Of a stretch of DNA of 64,000 bases, positions 1 to 9,131 are shown piece after piece. The stretch is from an archaeon (lineage in GTDB: Archaea; Thermoproteota; Nitrososphaeria; Nitrososphaerales; Gagatemarchaeaceae), in NCBI GenBank assembly GCA_021823325.1, contig JAKAOG010000003.1:1-64000 (forward strand), in the 5' to 3' direction. The number at the start of each line of letters is the position of its first letter. Position 1 is the stretch's first letter. Both the position numbers and the translations under genes were made by a program. The notes beneath the pieces are model-generated. The model saw only the letters and a list, made by a program, of their open reading frames with translations. It had not been told where the DNA came from and ran no database searches.

Positions 1-1
1 G

Positions 2-94
2 TATGCCCACATCCTCGCGTCCAACTTTCCGTCGCTCTATCCGCACGAGAAGCTGGAAGAGTGGATGAAAGAAAGGCTCGTGAAGGAAGACTAG
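2..94 (+). CDS. C-terminal fragment of a CDS entering from the left edge (…YAHILASNFPSLYPHEKLEEWMKERLVKED*)
   Basis: Open frame from window edge to TAG at 92-94; product not identifiable. Confidence 0.5.
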   Translation, partial: YAHILASNFPSLYPHEKLEEWMKERLVKED

Positions 95-149
95 CGAACC
101 GCACAGTCCTTCGCTCCAGGTCAGGAAGACGAGACCGTCCCGCGCACCG

Positions 150-311
150 CTAAGCTTTGGAGACCCTGTCGTGATGCTCGTAGTCTTCTAGCACGACGGT
201 CTTCCTCTGCTCGTCGATAGAATACAGGAGGACGTAGCTTCCGAGGTGGACCTTCCTCACTCCAGACAAGGGAAAGCGCATTGGTTTGGACATCTGACGC
301 TGATCTCTCAT
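150..311 (-). CDS. Short RelE/ParE-type toxin-like ORF (53 aa), not in supplied ORF track
   Basis: MRDQRQMSKPMRFPLSGVRKVHLGSYVLLYSIDEQRKTVVLEDYEHHDRVSKA*; RxVxxGxYxLxYxID…DYxHHDxV resembles the C-terminal half of archaeal RelE-family toxins. Confidence 0.55.
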   Translation of the reverse strand: MRDQRQMSKPMRFPLSGVRKVHLGSYVLLYSIDEQRKTVVLEDYEHHDRVSKA

Positions 312-341
312 GCGTTAGGCGACGGCTCGGCCTGCGGGCGC

Positions 342-1280
342 CTAGATGCCGAGCGCCGACCTGAGCCCCTTGTACCTGTTCCTGATGGTGACTTCGGTGA
401 CCCCGGCCGCCTCTGCGACGTCCTTCTGGGTCTTGTCCTCGCCTTCCAGGGTGCAGGCCACGTAGAGCGCTGCCGCTGCCAGGCCCATGGGGTCCTTGCC
501 CGCGGATATCCTCGTCTCTTCCGCCCTCTTCAGTATCTCCAACGCCCTCCTCTTGGTCTTCTCTGTCAGCTGTGCCTTGGACGCTATCCTGGAGATGCAC
601 TTCGTCGGGTCGACGACGGGCATCTTGATGTCCATCTCCTTCAGGAGGAGCCTGTAGCACCTTGCGATGTCCTTCTTCTTGACGTTCGACACGGCTGCGA
701 GGTCCTTCAGGGTCCTCGGAGTCTGCGTGTCGCGGCACGCCGCGTAGAGCGACGCCGCTATTATGGCGGATATCGACCTTCCTCTGACCAGCCCTCTCTC
801 GAGGGCCTTCCTGTAGATGTAGGCTGCCTTCTCGACGACAGCGTCTGATACCGACAGCTTGTCGGAGAGCCTGTCCAGCTCGCTGAACGCCTGCCTGAGG
901 TTCCTGTCGACCGGCTCGTGAACCTGGCTGCGCGAGTCCCAGGTCCTCAGCCTTTCGACGGTCGCCTTCATCGAAGCGGAAAGCGACTTGCCTGAGGCGT
1001 CCTTGTTGATCCCACCGATGACCGTGGCGAGCCCCATGTCGTGCATCGCGATGGAGGTCGGTATCCCTCCCCTGCTCCTGTCGTCCTTCTCCTCTTTGGA
1101 GAACGCCCTCCATTCAGGGCCCGTCTCCTCGATCTTCTCTTTTACCACGAAACCGCAGGCGCCGCAGAAGAGCTCCCCTCCGGCCGAGTCGACGACCATC
1201 GGCCCCTTCCCGCATCTGGGGCACTTGTCCATCGCCTTTTGCAGGCGCATCAGCCTCGACATGTCTTTGTCTGAGAACAT
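342..1280 (-). CDS. tfb: Transcription initiation factor IIB (TFB)
   Basis: N-terminal zinc ribbon CPRCG…CGACG followed by two cyclin-like repeats. Confidence 0.95.
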   Translation of the reverse strand: MFSDKDMSRLMRLQKAMDKCPRCGKGPMVVDSAGGELFCGACGFVVKEKIEETGPEWRAFSKEEKDDRSRGGIPTSIAMHDMGLATVIGGINKDASGKSLSASMKATVERLRTWDSRSQVHEPVDRNLRQAFSELDRLSDKLSVSDAVVEKAAYIYRKALERGLVRGRSISAIIAASLYAACRDTQTPRTLKDLAAVSNVKKKDIARCYRLLLKEMDIKMPVVDPTKCISRIASKAQLTEKTKRRALEILKRAEETRISAGKDPMGLAAAALYVACTLEGEDKTQKDVAEAAGVTEVTIRNRYKGLRSALGI

Positions 1281-1344
1281 ATGAAATGCCTACGAAATAC
1301 TTTTTTAGCTCCCTCTCTCTCCAGTATATATGTGTTGCGCCTGA

Positions 1345-1383
1345 ATTGCAAGAAATATGTCATCGTCGCCTCTATCTTGCAAT
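1345..1383. promoter_or_regulatory. 9-bp inverted repeat ATTGCAAGA…TCTTGCAAT in an AT-rich intergenic region upstream of tfb
   Basis: Perfect arms at 1345-1353 and 1375-1383, 21-bp spacer. Confidence 0.4.
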
Positions 1384-1472
1384 ATTCTGGCGAATTATTG
1401 CGATTTCAGTCCCCTCCCGCCGCTTCACATGTTTTCATACGCCGTTTTCAGAGGCGTTAGTGCGGTGAGCGG

Positions 1473-2444
1473 TTGAAGGGGAAAACGGGCCCGGTCGCGG
1501 GCTATCTCGGGCCGATACTAGACACCTACATGAACTCGGCCGTCGCTCTCGTCGGGTGCAACTCGCGAGGGATCGAGAGGTACTCGTGCGAGCTGGACGT
1601 CCTCGTGGTCACGGGCGACAGGCACCCGCCGACGACCCTCAAGCTCGGCGACGCGTATGCCGACGTCGTCTTCGCCCCTGAAAGCGAGATACTGAAGCCC
1701 AACAACCCCGAGAAGGCCATGTCTCTGGCTCTCGCCAAGCCTGTAAGGGACGCGTCTCTCCTGCTCTCGACAGGGAGCGCAGCCGCGGCCGCGACCTTCT
1801 CCGACTCTGCGAAGGTGGCGGGCAGGACGAGGCTGACGTCGGCGCTGAAGACCGTCGCAAGGGCAGAGCTGGCGGTCAAGTCTTCGCCCGTCGAAGCCGA
1901 TTTTTGGCTCCTGGCCGCCTCCTATGAATACGCGTACGCCTTCCTCTTTTCCAGGGAGACGGTCCCCTCCCCCAGCCACCTGCTTTCACAGCTGAGGGGC
2001 GCCTCGAAGGGGGCCGCAAAGAGCTTCGAAGGGGTCTCCATAGGGGCGGGCCTGGACTCCGCCACGAGGGCTGCGTGCGGCACCAGGCTCGACGCTCTCG
2101 CGGTCCTCCATGACCTCCTGAGAGAAGGGTCGGAGTCTGCTACGGCGGAATCGGAGTGGTCGGAGGCGAGGACCGACGTCCTTGACGCGAAGGCGAGGGA
2201 GCTCATCACCAGGGTCGAGCTCGCCGAGTGTTACTCTTACCTGGGACAGGAGCTCGTCGACGACGTCCTTTCGGTGCAGAGGCGGCACCCTAAGAGGAGC
2301 GTCGGCTCGCTGATAGGCGGCGGGAACAAGCTCCTCGGCGAGCGGCTCGTAAGGCAGCTCGGGCTTTCAAGGGATGAAAAGTCGGTGAAATCGGGGCTCG
2401 AGGTCCTCAAACGCCAGGTCGTCCAGCTCACCAAGAGGATATAG
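1473..2444 (+). CDS. Conserved hypothetical, nucleotidyltransferase-like N-terminus
   Basis: TTG start; 'VALVGCNSRGIERYSCELDVLVV' resembles a Pol-beta NTase strand; no firm family. Confidence 0.5.
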   Translation: MKGKTGPVAGYLGPILDTYMNSAVALVGCNSRGIERYSCELDVLVVTGDRHPPTTLKLGDAYADVVFAPESEILKPNNPEKAMSLALAKPVRDASLLLSTGSAAAAATFSDSAKVAGRTRLTSALKTVARAELAVKSSPVEADFWLLAASYEYAYAFLFSRETVPSPSHLLSQLRGASKGAAKSFEGVSIGAGLDSATRAACGTRLDALAVLHDLLREGSESATAESEWSEARTDVLDAKARELITRVELAECYSYLGQELVDDVLSVQRRHPKRSVGSLIGGGNKLLGERLVRQLGLSRDEKSVKSGLEVLKRQVVQLTKRI

Positions 2445-2476
2445 GAAGTTCGCCAAAGCCTTAACTGCCCTTCGTC

Positions 2477-3277
2477 ATGCGCGAAAGTGGCATGTCCGCC
2501 TCCGAGGGCGACGCCCTTGCAAAGATCGCGGGAGACATCGTCTCCAGCCCGGACGCCGGCCGGGCGATGAAGGCGTGGAGGGAGAAGCTCAGCATCAAGC
2601 AGAAGGCGCTGGCGGACGCGCTGATAGTCGGGAGAAAGTGCTCGAAGTGCGGCGAGCTGAACGAACTGGAAGCCGCTGCCTGCGCGAAGTGCGGCTCGAC
2701 CAGCCTGGCGCCCAAGGGGATGTCCGCTTCGGTCCTCAGCGACTACGAAAGCGGGCGGAGGCCGTCCCCCGGGGTCGTTTTCGTGAAGAAGTACGTCGAA
2801 GCGCTGGTGAAGTTGGATGAGGGAAAAGGGAGGGTCGTGTCGAACCTCCTTTCTAGCGAGAAGGACGCGGCCATCCTCTCGATAGGCGAGTTCCACTCCC
2901 CGATCGCGGCGTCGAAACTCCTGAAGCTCCTTGACGCGACCGTCCTTGCCGGGGACCCGGAGCAGGTGAAGCTCTATGGGTACACCGTCGTAGACAGCAT
3001 AAAGACGATCTACGCCCTCTCAGGGTACGACTTCTACAGGATATTCGGCGCCACCACGGAGAGGGCGCTCATTTTCACCAGGGTGGGCATGGGGAGGAGC
3101 CCGCTGGTGGCGATCAGGGTGTCCCAGCTGAAGCCTCGAGTGGTCATCATACACGGCCCTGAGGAGGTCGACCCCCTGGCCGTGGACCTCGCAAAGAGAG
3201 AGGGGCTCGTCCTCGCGCTTTCCGGCGCCCCTTCTGACGACGCGATGATCAAGGCGCTTTCGTCGCTGAAACCCTAG
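2477..3277 (+). CDS. HTH transcriptional regulator (MJ1621-like) with Cys4 zinc ribbon inserted in the HTH
   Basis: WREKLSIKQKALADAL-[CSKCG…CAKCG]-SASVLSDYESGRRPSPG; C-terminal 'TERALIFTRVGMGRSPLVAIRVS…KPRVVIIHG'. Confidence 0.75.
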   Translation: MRESGMSASEGDALAKIAGDIVSSPDAGRAMKAWREKLSIKQKALADALIVGRKCSKCGELNELEAAACAKCGSTSLAPKGMSASVLSDYESGRRPSPGVVFVKKYVEALVKLDEGKGRVVSNLLSSEKDAAILSIGEFHSPIAASKLLKLLDATVLAGDPEQVKLYGYTVVDSIKTIYALSGYDFYRIFGATTERALIFTRVGMGRSPLVAIRVSQLKPRVVIIHGPEEVDPLAVDLAKREGLVLALSGAPSDDAMIKALSSLKP

Positions 3278-4302
3278 GGTCTCGCGAGCGCCAGGATGGC
3301 GTCCGCCGCCCTAAGGTGCCCGTCGCACGGGACCGGGTCCTTCCTCTTCCCCATCTTCTCAGAGATGAGCTCTGGGAGCCTGGCCAGGTCGCCGTAGGCG
3401 TACCCCAGCGCCTCCGCGTTCCGCTCCTGCTCGGCGTGGTACCTGATGGGGATGACTATCGCCGGGGTCCCTGCAGCGGCGGCCTCGTCTATAGTGCTCT
3501 TCCCGGCCGTCGAGACCACCAGGTCCGCGCATGCGACGAGGTTCTGGTTGTCGCCGACCACCCCGAGGTCGATCGTCCCGTCCCCGAGCTTCTCCCCCCT
3601 GTTCCCGGTCACCACCAGTCTTACGTCAAGTCCGGTCTGGTCCAGCGCCGCGCGCGTCCTCTTCGCGAGCTCCCTCCCTATCCCGCTCCCGCTCATGCTT
3701 ACGAGCACGAAACGCCCGTCAGGGATACCATGCTCCTCCTTCGTCTGCCGGGCGGACTTCGTCACGCCTCTGACGATAGGGCCCACGTACCTCCTGTTTC
3801 CGCCGTCTTCGCCCCGCTCGGGGACGATGAGAAGATCGACCGAAGCCTGCAACGACGCGTACCACCCGGCGACCCGGCCCTCGACCTTCCGAGCCAGCCA
3901 GCCCCGCGCGAACCCCAGGCCGAGCTCGTCCGCGATGAAAGCCCTCTTCACCCCCGCCTCCCCTGCGGCCGTCACCCCCGAGAACTCCTCGTCGCCGACG
4001 ACGACGTCCGGAGAGAGCCTTTCCATCATCGCCATGGCCCTCTTCACGTTCCTCTTCTGCGCGAGCCAGGACCTGACATACCAGGATGACACGCTCCCCA
4101 TGACGAGCCCGTCGACCGAAGGTCCGGCGTCGTCTACCGTCTCGGCTACGTCGAGCCCCTGGCTCTTCAGGAACGCCGCTGCGTTCCCGCCCGAAAAGAC
4201 GGTCACCCCGGCTCCACGCCTCTTCAGCTCGTCTATGACGACCAGGGACCGCGTGGCATGCCCGAGGCCGATAGGGCTCACGCCGTAGAGTATCTTCGGC
4301 AC
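3274..4302 (-). CDS. MurG-like/UDP-GlcNAc-type glycosyltransferase
   Basis: ILYGVSPIGLGHATRSLVVIDELKRRG…; GTG start at 4302 chosen over the longer ORF (to 4485), which overlaps the + strand gene. Confidence 0.75.
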   Translation of the reverse strand: MPKILYGVSPIGLGHATRSLVVIDELKRRGAGVTVFSGGNAAAFLKSQGLDVAETVDDAGPSVDGLVMGSVSSWYVRSWLAQKRNVKRAMAMMERLSPDVVVGDEEFSGVTAAGEAGVKRAFIADELGLGFARGWLARKVEGRVAGWYASLQASVDLLIVPERGEDGGNRRYVGPIVRGVTKSARQTKEEHGIPDGRFVLVSMSGSGIGRELAKRTRAALDQTGLDVRLVVTGNRGEKLGDGTIDLGVVGDNQNLVACADLVVSTAGKSTIDEAAAAGTPAIVIPIRYHAEQERNAEALGYAYGDLARLPELISEKMGKRKDPVPCDGHLRAADAILALARP

Positions 4303-4357
4303 CGGGGCGAGCTTCGAGGGTGCGTATTTAACGCCATGACGGCGGGGCGGAGGGAAG

Positions 4358-5170
4358 ATGCTCACACTGATCCCCGCCCTGGCGGAGTTCTTCGTGGTGG
4401 TGGCTGTCGCCCTCGCGGCGGTCCTCCTCAAGACCATCGACGCGAGAGGGTTCCTCGCTAGCGCGGCGGTGGGGTTCGCCGCCATCTACGGGGGAGGGGT
4501 CTCGTGGTTCATCACGGTGGCGGTCTTCTTCATCCTCGGGGTCGCGTTCACCCTTTACAAGTACGGGTACAAGCGGAAGCTCGGGGGCGCGCAGGGGAAG
4601 GGGGGCGCGAGGAACTGGCCCCACATACTCGCCAACGGGGGCGTGGCGTCCCTGGTGGCGGCGTGGAACTTCTTCCACCCGAGCCCGTGGAACGCCGTTC
4701 TGTTCCTCGGGGCGGTGTCCGCGGCCGCGGCAGACACGGGAGCGACGGAGCTCGGCCTCCTGAGCCGGGAGGAGCCGAGGCTGATCACTGCCCCTTCGAG
4801 GAAGGTCCCTCCGGGGACGTCAGGGGGGGTGACCCGCCTGGGTTCGCTAGGCGCTCTGCTGGCGTCACTCATCATCGGGGTGACCGCCCTTCCTCTTGGG
4901 GTGCTGGGATACCCATTCGCGGTCATCCCCGCATGCGTCCTCGGCGGGGTCGCCGGAGCGGTGGCGGACAGCCTTCTGGGGGCGGCCGTGCAGAGGAGGG
5001 GGTACTGCGTCGCCTGCCTGAAGCCCACTGAGGCTCTGAGCCACTGCGGAGAGAAGACCAGGCCCACTAGCGGAACCCCTTACATCGAGAACAACGTCGT
5101 CAACGTGGCGGCCACCGTCGTGGGGGCCCTGGTCGCGGCGGCTATCCTGCTGGTACAGCTTTCGATATAG
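4358..5170 (+). CDS. DUF92/TIGR00297 family membrane protein
   Basis: Multi-TM protein with 'AAADTGATELGLLSREEPRLITAPSRKVPPGTSGGVTRLG' signature. Confidence 0.8.
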   Translation: MLTLIPALAEFFVVVAVALAAVLLKTIDARGFLASAAVGFAAIYGGGVSWFITVAVFFILGVAFTLYKYGYKRKLGGAQGKGGARNWPHILANGGVASLVAAWNFFHPSPWNAVLFLGAVSAAAADTGATELGLLSREEPRLITAPSRKVPPGTSGGVTRLGSLGALLASLIIGVTALPLGVLGYPFAVIPACVLGGVAGAVADSLLGAAVQRRGYCVACLKPTEALSHCGEKTRPTSGTPYIENNVVNVAATVVGALVAAAILLVQLSI

Positions 5171-6620
5171 CCGGGAACTTCGTGATCGAGGCTAGCCTGG
5201 CGGAGAGGTCCTCGACGCTCACCCTCGACTGCTCCCTCGTGTCCCTGTCCCTGAGGGTCACGGTGCCGTCCTTCAGAGTGTCGTAGTCGACGGTCACGCA
5301 CGCTGGGACCCCGGACTCGTCCGCCCTCGCGTACCTTCGCCCGATGGCGCCCGACTCGTCGTAGAACGCCTCGAACGACTCCCTCAGTCGGGCGTGGATC
5401 TCCCGCGCCTTCTCCTGAAGGCCGTCCTTGTTCACCAGAGGGAACACGCAGACCTGCGTCGGGGAGAGATACGGCCTCAGCCCCATGACCCTCCTTTCCC
5501 CTTCCCCCTTCATGGAGGACTCGATTATCGCGAATATGCTCCTGTCTATCCCGAGCGAGAGCTCGAAGACGTGTGGGAGGACCTTCTCGCCCTCTTCGTC
5601 TACCGTGAAGTTGCTCCCGCTGACCCTGGCGTGCCCGCCGAGGTCGTAGTCCCCCCTGTAGTTGCAGGCGACGAGCTCCACCCACCCCCAGGAGAGCTTG
5701 ATCTCGAGGTCGAACGCCGCCCGCGAGTAGAACGCCCTGTCCTCGTCGGAGAGGACCCTCAGACGTATGTTCTCCGGGATTATCCCTGCGGCCTCGTAGA
5801 AGTCGGTGACGAGGGCGAGTAAGTGCCCTGACAGCTTGTTCGGGACCACCCCCTTCTGGATGGCCTCGCCGACCGAGAGCTTGACGTCGGCGCCGTCCGG
5901 GAGCCTGAACGCCAGCACCCGCGCGAGGTCAGAGTCGAACCTCGCGTCGTCCGCCTTTTTGGGGTTGAAGAAGACCTCCACCTCCGCCTGGTTGAGCTCT
6001 CTGAGCCTGATCAGCGCCTGCCTCGGGGCGATCTCGTTCCGGAAGCTCCGCCCCACCTGGGCTATCCCTATCGGGAGCTTCACCCTCTGCGTCTTGAAGA
6101 GGAGGGGGAAGTCTACGAAGATGCTCTGGCACGTCTCGGGGCGGAGGTACGCCTCCTCCTGGCCCGGGCCGATGCCCACCCTGAACATCATGTTGAACCT
6201 GGTCGTCCCGGCGAGGCGGCTCCCGCACTTCAGGCACTTCACGCCCGCCTCGGCCATCAGCCTGTCGTAGTCGGCGTCGCCCAGCTTTTCCGGGACCTGC
6301 TTCCCCGTCTTCTCCTCGATGAGCTTGTCAGGGCGGAAGACGCTCCCGCACGTCGCGCACTTCACGAACGGGTCTGTGAACCCCGCGAGGTGTCCGGAGG
6401 CCTCGAACACCGCCTTCGGGAGTATCTGGGAGCCGTCTATCTCGAGCATCCCGTCCCTCTTCACCACGACCCTCCTCCAGAGCTCGACGAGTCTGTTCTT
6501 CATCCCGACGCCGAGGGGCCCGTAGTCGAGGAACCCCGCCGGGGTGTTGGGGTAGCTCTCCGCCGTCTTGAAGAAGAACCCCCTCTGCTGGCCAAGCCTC
6601 ACGACTTCGTCGAAGCTCAT
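5142..6620 (-). CDS. glyS: Glycine--tRNA ligase (archaeal/eukaryotic class II type)
   Basis: Class II motifs, 'RNEIAPRQALIRLREL', 'YLRPETCQSIFVDF'. Confidence 0.95.
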   Translation of the reverse strand: MSFDEVVRLGQQRGFFFKTAESYPNTPAGFLDYGPLGVGMKNRLVELWRRVVVKRDGMLEIDGSQILPKAVFEASGHLAGFTDPFVKCATCGSVFRPDKLIEEKTGKQVPEKLGDADYDRLMAEAGVKCLKCGSRLAGTTRFNMMFRVGIGPGQEEAYLRPETCQSIFVDFPLLFKTQRVKLPIGIAQVGRSFRNEIAPRQALIRLRELNQAEVEVFFNPKKADDARFDSDLARVLAFRLPDGADVKLSVGEAIQKGVVPNKLSGHLLALVTDFYEAAGIIPENIRLRVLSDEDRAFYSRAAFDLEIKLSWGWVELVACNYRGDYDLGGHARVSGSNFTVDEEGEKVLPHVFELSLGIDRSIFAIIESSMKGEGERRVMGLRPYLSPTQVCVFPLVNKDGLQEKAREIHARLRESFEAFYDESGAIGRRYARADESGVPACVTVDYDTLKDGTVTLRDRDTREQSRVSVEDLSARLASITKFPAISKAVPAG

Positions 6621-6621
6621 C

Positions 6622-7923
6622 TTACTTCCCGCCCTCTTGCTCCGGTGATAAATCCTCTGGGTCAGGAGCCCTCTCTATGTCCGCGACCCTGTCGAAGGCG
6701 CTGAACTCCTGAAGTGTCTGCTGCCTGCCGAAGGTCCGGGTCGTGTACCGGGAGAGGAGCGGCCCCTGGAGGAGGATGCTGAGCATGACGACGCCGAAGG
6801 TCAGAGTGGCCACCGGCTGCCTCGTGGCTTCGGGGACGGCGGACACCAGGGCTATCGCGAGCGCGCCCCTCATGCCTCCGAGGGTGGCGGTGTTCATCCA
6901 GCTCGCCGAGATCTCCGAGCCCGAAACCTTCGAGATGCCGAGTATGGGATAGACCGACGTGACCCTCGCCATCAGGACGACCCCGTAGGCGACCAGGAAC
7001 GCCCCGGAGCTCAGGGCGAGGAGGACGATGTTGGTGCTCACCCCGATGAAGAAGAACGCGGCAGAGTTGGCGACGAAGGCGATAATCCCCCAAAAGTCCC
7101 TCGTCGCGTCGGCCACCCTCTTGCTCTCCACCCGGAACAGGATGGTGTTGCCGTAGAAGAGCCCGGTGACCGCGACGGCGATGAGCCCCGACGCCCCTAT
7201 TGAGTTGGCGAGGGCGTACGCGCCGTAGACCGCCACCAGCGTGAGCACGACCTGGGTTACAGAATCCTCGATGTGCTTCTGCACCCAGCGGGCCCCCCAC
7301 GCCACCCCGAGGCCGACCAATATCCCCGACGACAGGGTGTAGGTGAAGCTCGCGACCGCCTCCACCGGGACGAGGGCCGCCGCCTGGGACGAAGCGAGGA
7401 TGATCGTGAATATCGCGATCGCGGTGGGGTCGTTGAATACGGCCTCCATCTCTATGAGGGTGGCCAGCTTCGTCGGGACCTTCACCCTCCCGAATATCTC
7501 CAGCACCGTCGCGACGTCGGTGGGGGAGATCAGAGCAGCGAAGAAGAAGGAGACGAGGAGCGAGAGCCCCACGACCTTCCAGAGCACGACCCCGACCACG
7601 AGGGTGGAGATCAGGACCCCCACCGTCGCCATCAGCATCGCAGGGCGGTAGACCGCGCGGAAGTCCGAGATCTTCACGCTCATGATGCTCTCGAACAGGA
7701 TAGGAGGGAGGATGAGCCCGACGAACAGCTGCTCGTTGGCGAGGTTGTCGAAGAAAGTGGTCACGCCTGTGAGAGCGGGGAGGGACAGCGAGGCGACAGT
7801 CGAAAGCGCGAGCCCTACGAGGACCAGCAGGAGGGTGTAGGGGGTCTTGGTCTTCCTGGAGACTAGGACCGTGAAAAGCGCCAGGAGAAGGAAGACCGAG
7901 AAGATCACCACCGTCTGGGTCAT
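6622..7923 (-). CDS. Cation:proton antiporter (NhaP/CPA1-like)
   Basis: Multi-TM, 'LILPPILFESIMS', 'SPTDVATVLEIFG', 'EMEAVFNDPTAIAIF', 'GGMRGALAIAL'. Confidence 0.9.
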   Translation of the reverse strand: MTQTVVIFSVFLLLALFTVLVSRKTKTPYTLLLVLVGLALSTVASLSLPALTGVTTFFDNLANEQLFVGLILPPILFESIMSVKISDFRAVYRPAMLMATVGVLISTLVVGVVLWKVVGLSLLVSFFFAALISPTDVATVLEIFGRVKVPTKLATLIEMEAVFNDPTAIAIFTIILASSQAAALVPVEAVASFTYTLSSGILVGLGVAWGARWVQKHIEDSVTQVVLTLVAVYGAYALANSIGASGLIAVAVTGLFYGNTILFRVESKRVADATRDFWGIIAFVANSAAFFFIGVSTNIVLLALSSGAFLVAYGVVLMARVTSVYPILGISKVSGSEISASWMNTATLGGMRGALAIALVSAVPEATRQPVATLTFGVVMLSILLQGPLLSRYTTRTFGRQQTLQEFSAFDRVADIERAPDPEDLSPEQEGGK

Positions 7924-8019
7924 GGCCGCGCACCATGCGCTGGACGCGTCTTAACGGTCTTGCTTTTCTCCTGGGGCCGGACGACGAGCTTTTAGGGGCG
8001 CCACCCGGGAACCCGCACA

Positions 8020-8619
8020 TTGGAGGACCGGACGCGGTACACCACGAAGGAGCTCACCGCGGCTACGTGGCCCGACTTCCAGAGGCTCTTCAGGAGGCCC
8101 GGAGAGTGGGGGGCGTGCTGGTGCATCTACTACCAGAGGAAGAAGCCTCCGCCCAGCGCAGGTATGACGCTCGAGCAAAGGGCTGAGAGGAACAGGAGGG
8201 ACAAGAAGGCGATGGTGAAGAGCGGGCGCTCCCACGGTATACTGGTCTACGACGCAGGCGAACCTGTCGGATGGTGCCAGTACGGAGAGAAGGACGAAGC
8301 GCCGCGGATCGACGCCTCTAGGAAGTACAAGGCGCTCGATGTGGAGCCCGTAGGAGGGAGGCTCTGGAGGATAAGCTGCTTTTCTGTCGACCGGAAGTAC
8401 AGGAAGATGGGGGTGGCGAAGACGGGGCTTTCGGCCGCCCTCGAGTCCATCAAGAGACAGGGTGGAGGGACCGTGGAGGCGTATCCTGTCACGAGGAGAG
8501 GAGCGCTCGCCACCTGGTTCGGGACTGTGTCCATGTTCGAGGAGCGCGGTTTCAAGGTCGTCTCTCCCTTCGGTAGGAGCAACGTCCTCATGCGGAAGAA
8601 GGTCGTTCCGGCTAGATGA
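8020..8619 (+). CDS. GNAT-family N-acetyltransferase
   Basis: 'CFSVDRKYRKMGVAKTGLSAAL' acetyl-CoA loop; TTG start. Confidence 0.75.
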   Translation: MEDRTRYTTKELTAATWPDFQRLFRRPGEWGACWCIYYQRKKPPPSAGMTLEQRAERNRRDKKAMVKSGRSHGILVYDAGEPVGWCQYGEKDEAPRIDASRKYKALDVEPVGGRLWRISCFSVDRKYRKMGVAKTGLSAALESIKRQGGGTVEAYPVTRRGALATWFGTVSMFEERGFKVVSPFGRSNVLMRKKVVPAR

Positions 8620-8743
8620 TCTTGGACGGACGGCGGAAGCGGCTGTCCGAGAAGGCGCCCGCCACGGCCGCGACGCACACCGGGTGGTCGCGTTCTGGAG
8701 AGGGCGGCTCTACCAGGGAGCGGCCCTGGACCCCGGCTTCGGC

Positions 8744-9130
8744 TCAGACCGTGCAGAACTTGTACCCGTAGACGATCTGCCCCGACTCGCCGTCGACCCT
8801 GGCCCTGCGGACTATCGCTCTCACCCTGGCCCCTGTCTTCACGGACTCGTCAGGGGAGTCGACTATCTGGCTCAGCACCCTCGTCCCGTTGTCGAGCGTT
8901 ATCACCGCGAGGTAGAACGGGGCCTGCGCCTCGAACCCAGGGAGCGGCTCGTGCAGCCGGGTGTAGGTGAGGACCTTCCCTGTCTGCGGCATCTCCTTGT
9001 CCGTTATCTTCTCCGACCCGCACTTCTTGCACCTGTAGACCGGCGGAAAGAACTCCGCGCCGCACTCGGAGCATGCGCTCCCGACGAGCCTGTAGTATCT
9101 GTCCCTCTGCCTCCAGTACTGTATGGTCAA
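8744..9130 (-). CDS. DUF35 zinc-ribbon/OB-fold protein partner of thiolase/HMGCS
   Basis: 'GSACSECGAEFFPPVYRCKKCGSEKI' then OB fold; TTG at 9130 sits 1 nt after thiolase TAG; longer start at 9154 also possible. Confidence 0.85.
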   Translation of the reverse strand: MTIQYWRQRDRYYRLVGSACSECGAEFFPPVYRCKKCGSEKITDKEMPQTGKVLTYTRLHEPLPGFEAQAPFYLAVITLDNGTRVLSQIVDSPDESVKTGARVRAIVRRARVDGESGQIVYGYKFCTV

Positions 9131-9131
9131 A

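Noticed and set aside
121-1113. 330-aa minus-strand ORF overlapping tfb
   Set aside because: Alternative frame of tfb with Arg/Gly/Glu-rich translation
6662-8020. 452-aa minus-strand ORF overlapping the antiporter gene
   Set aside because: Low-complexity Arg/Pro/Gly-rich translation typical of a shadow frame in high-GC DNA; the overlapping frame has clear antiporter motifs
8620-8743. 124-bp GC-rich gap with an imperfect stem
   Set aside because: Mismatched stem in GC-rich DNA is expected by chance; convergent gene ends explain the gap
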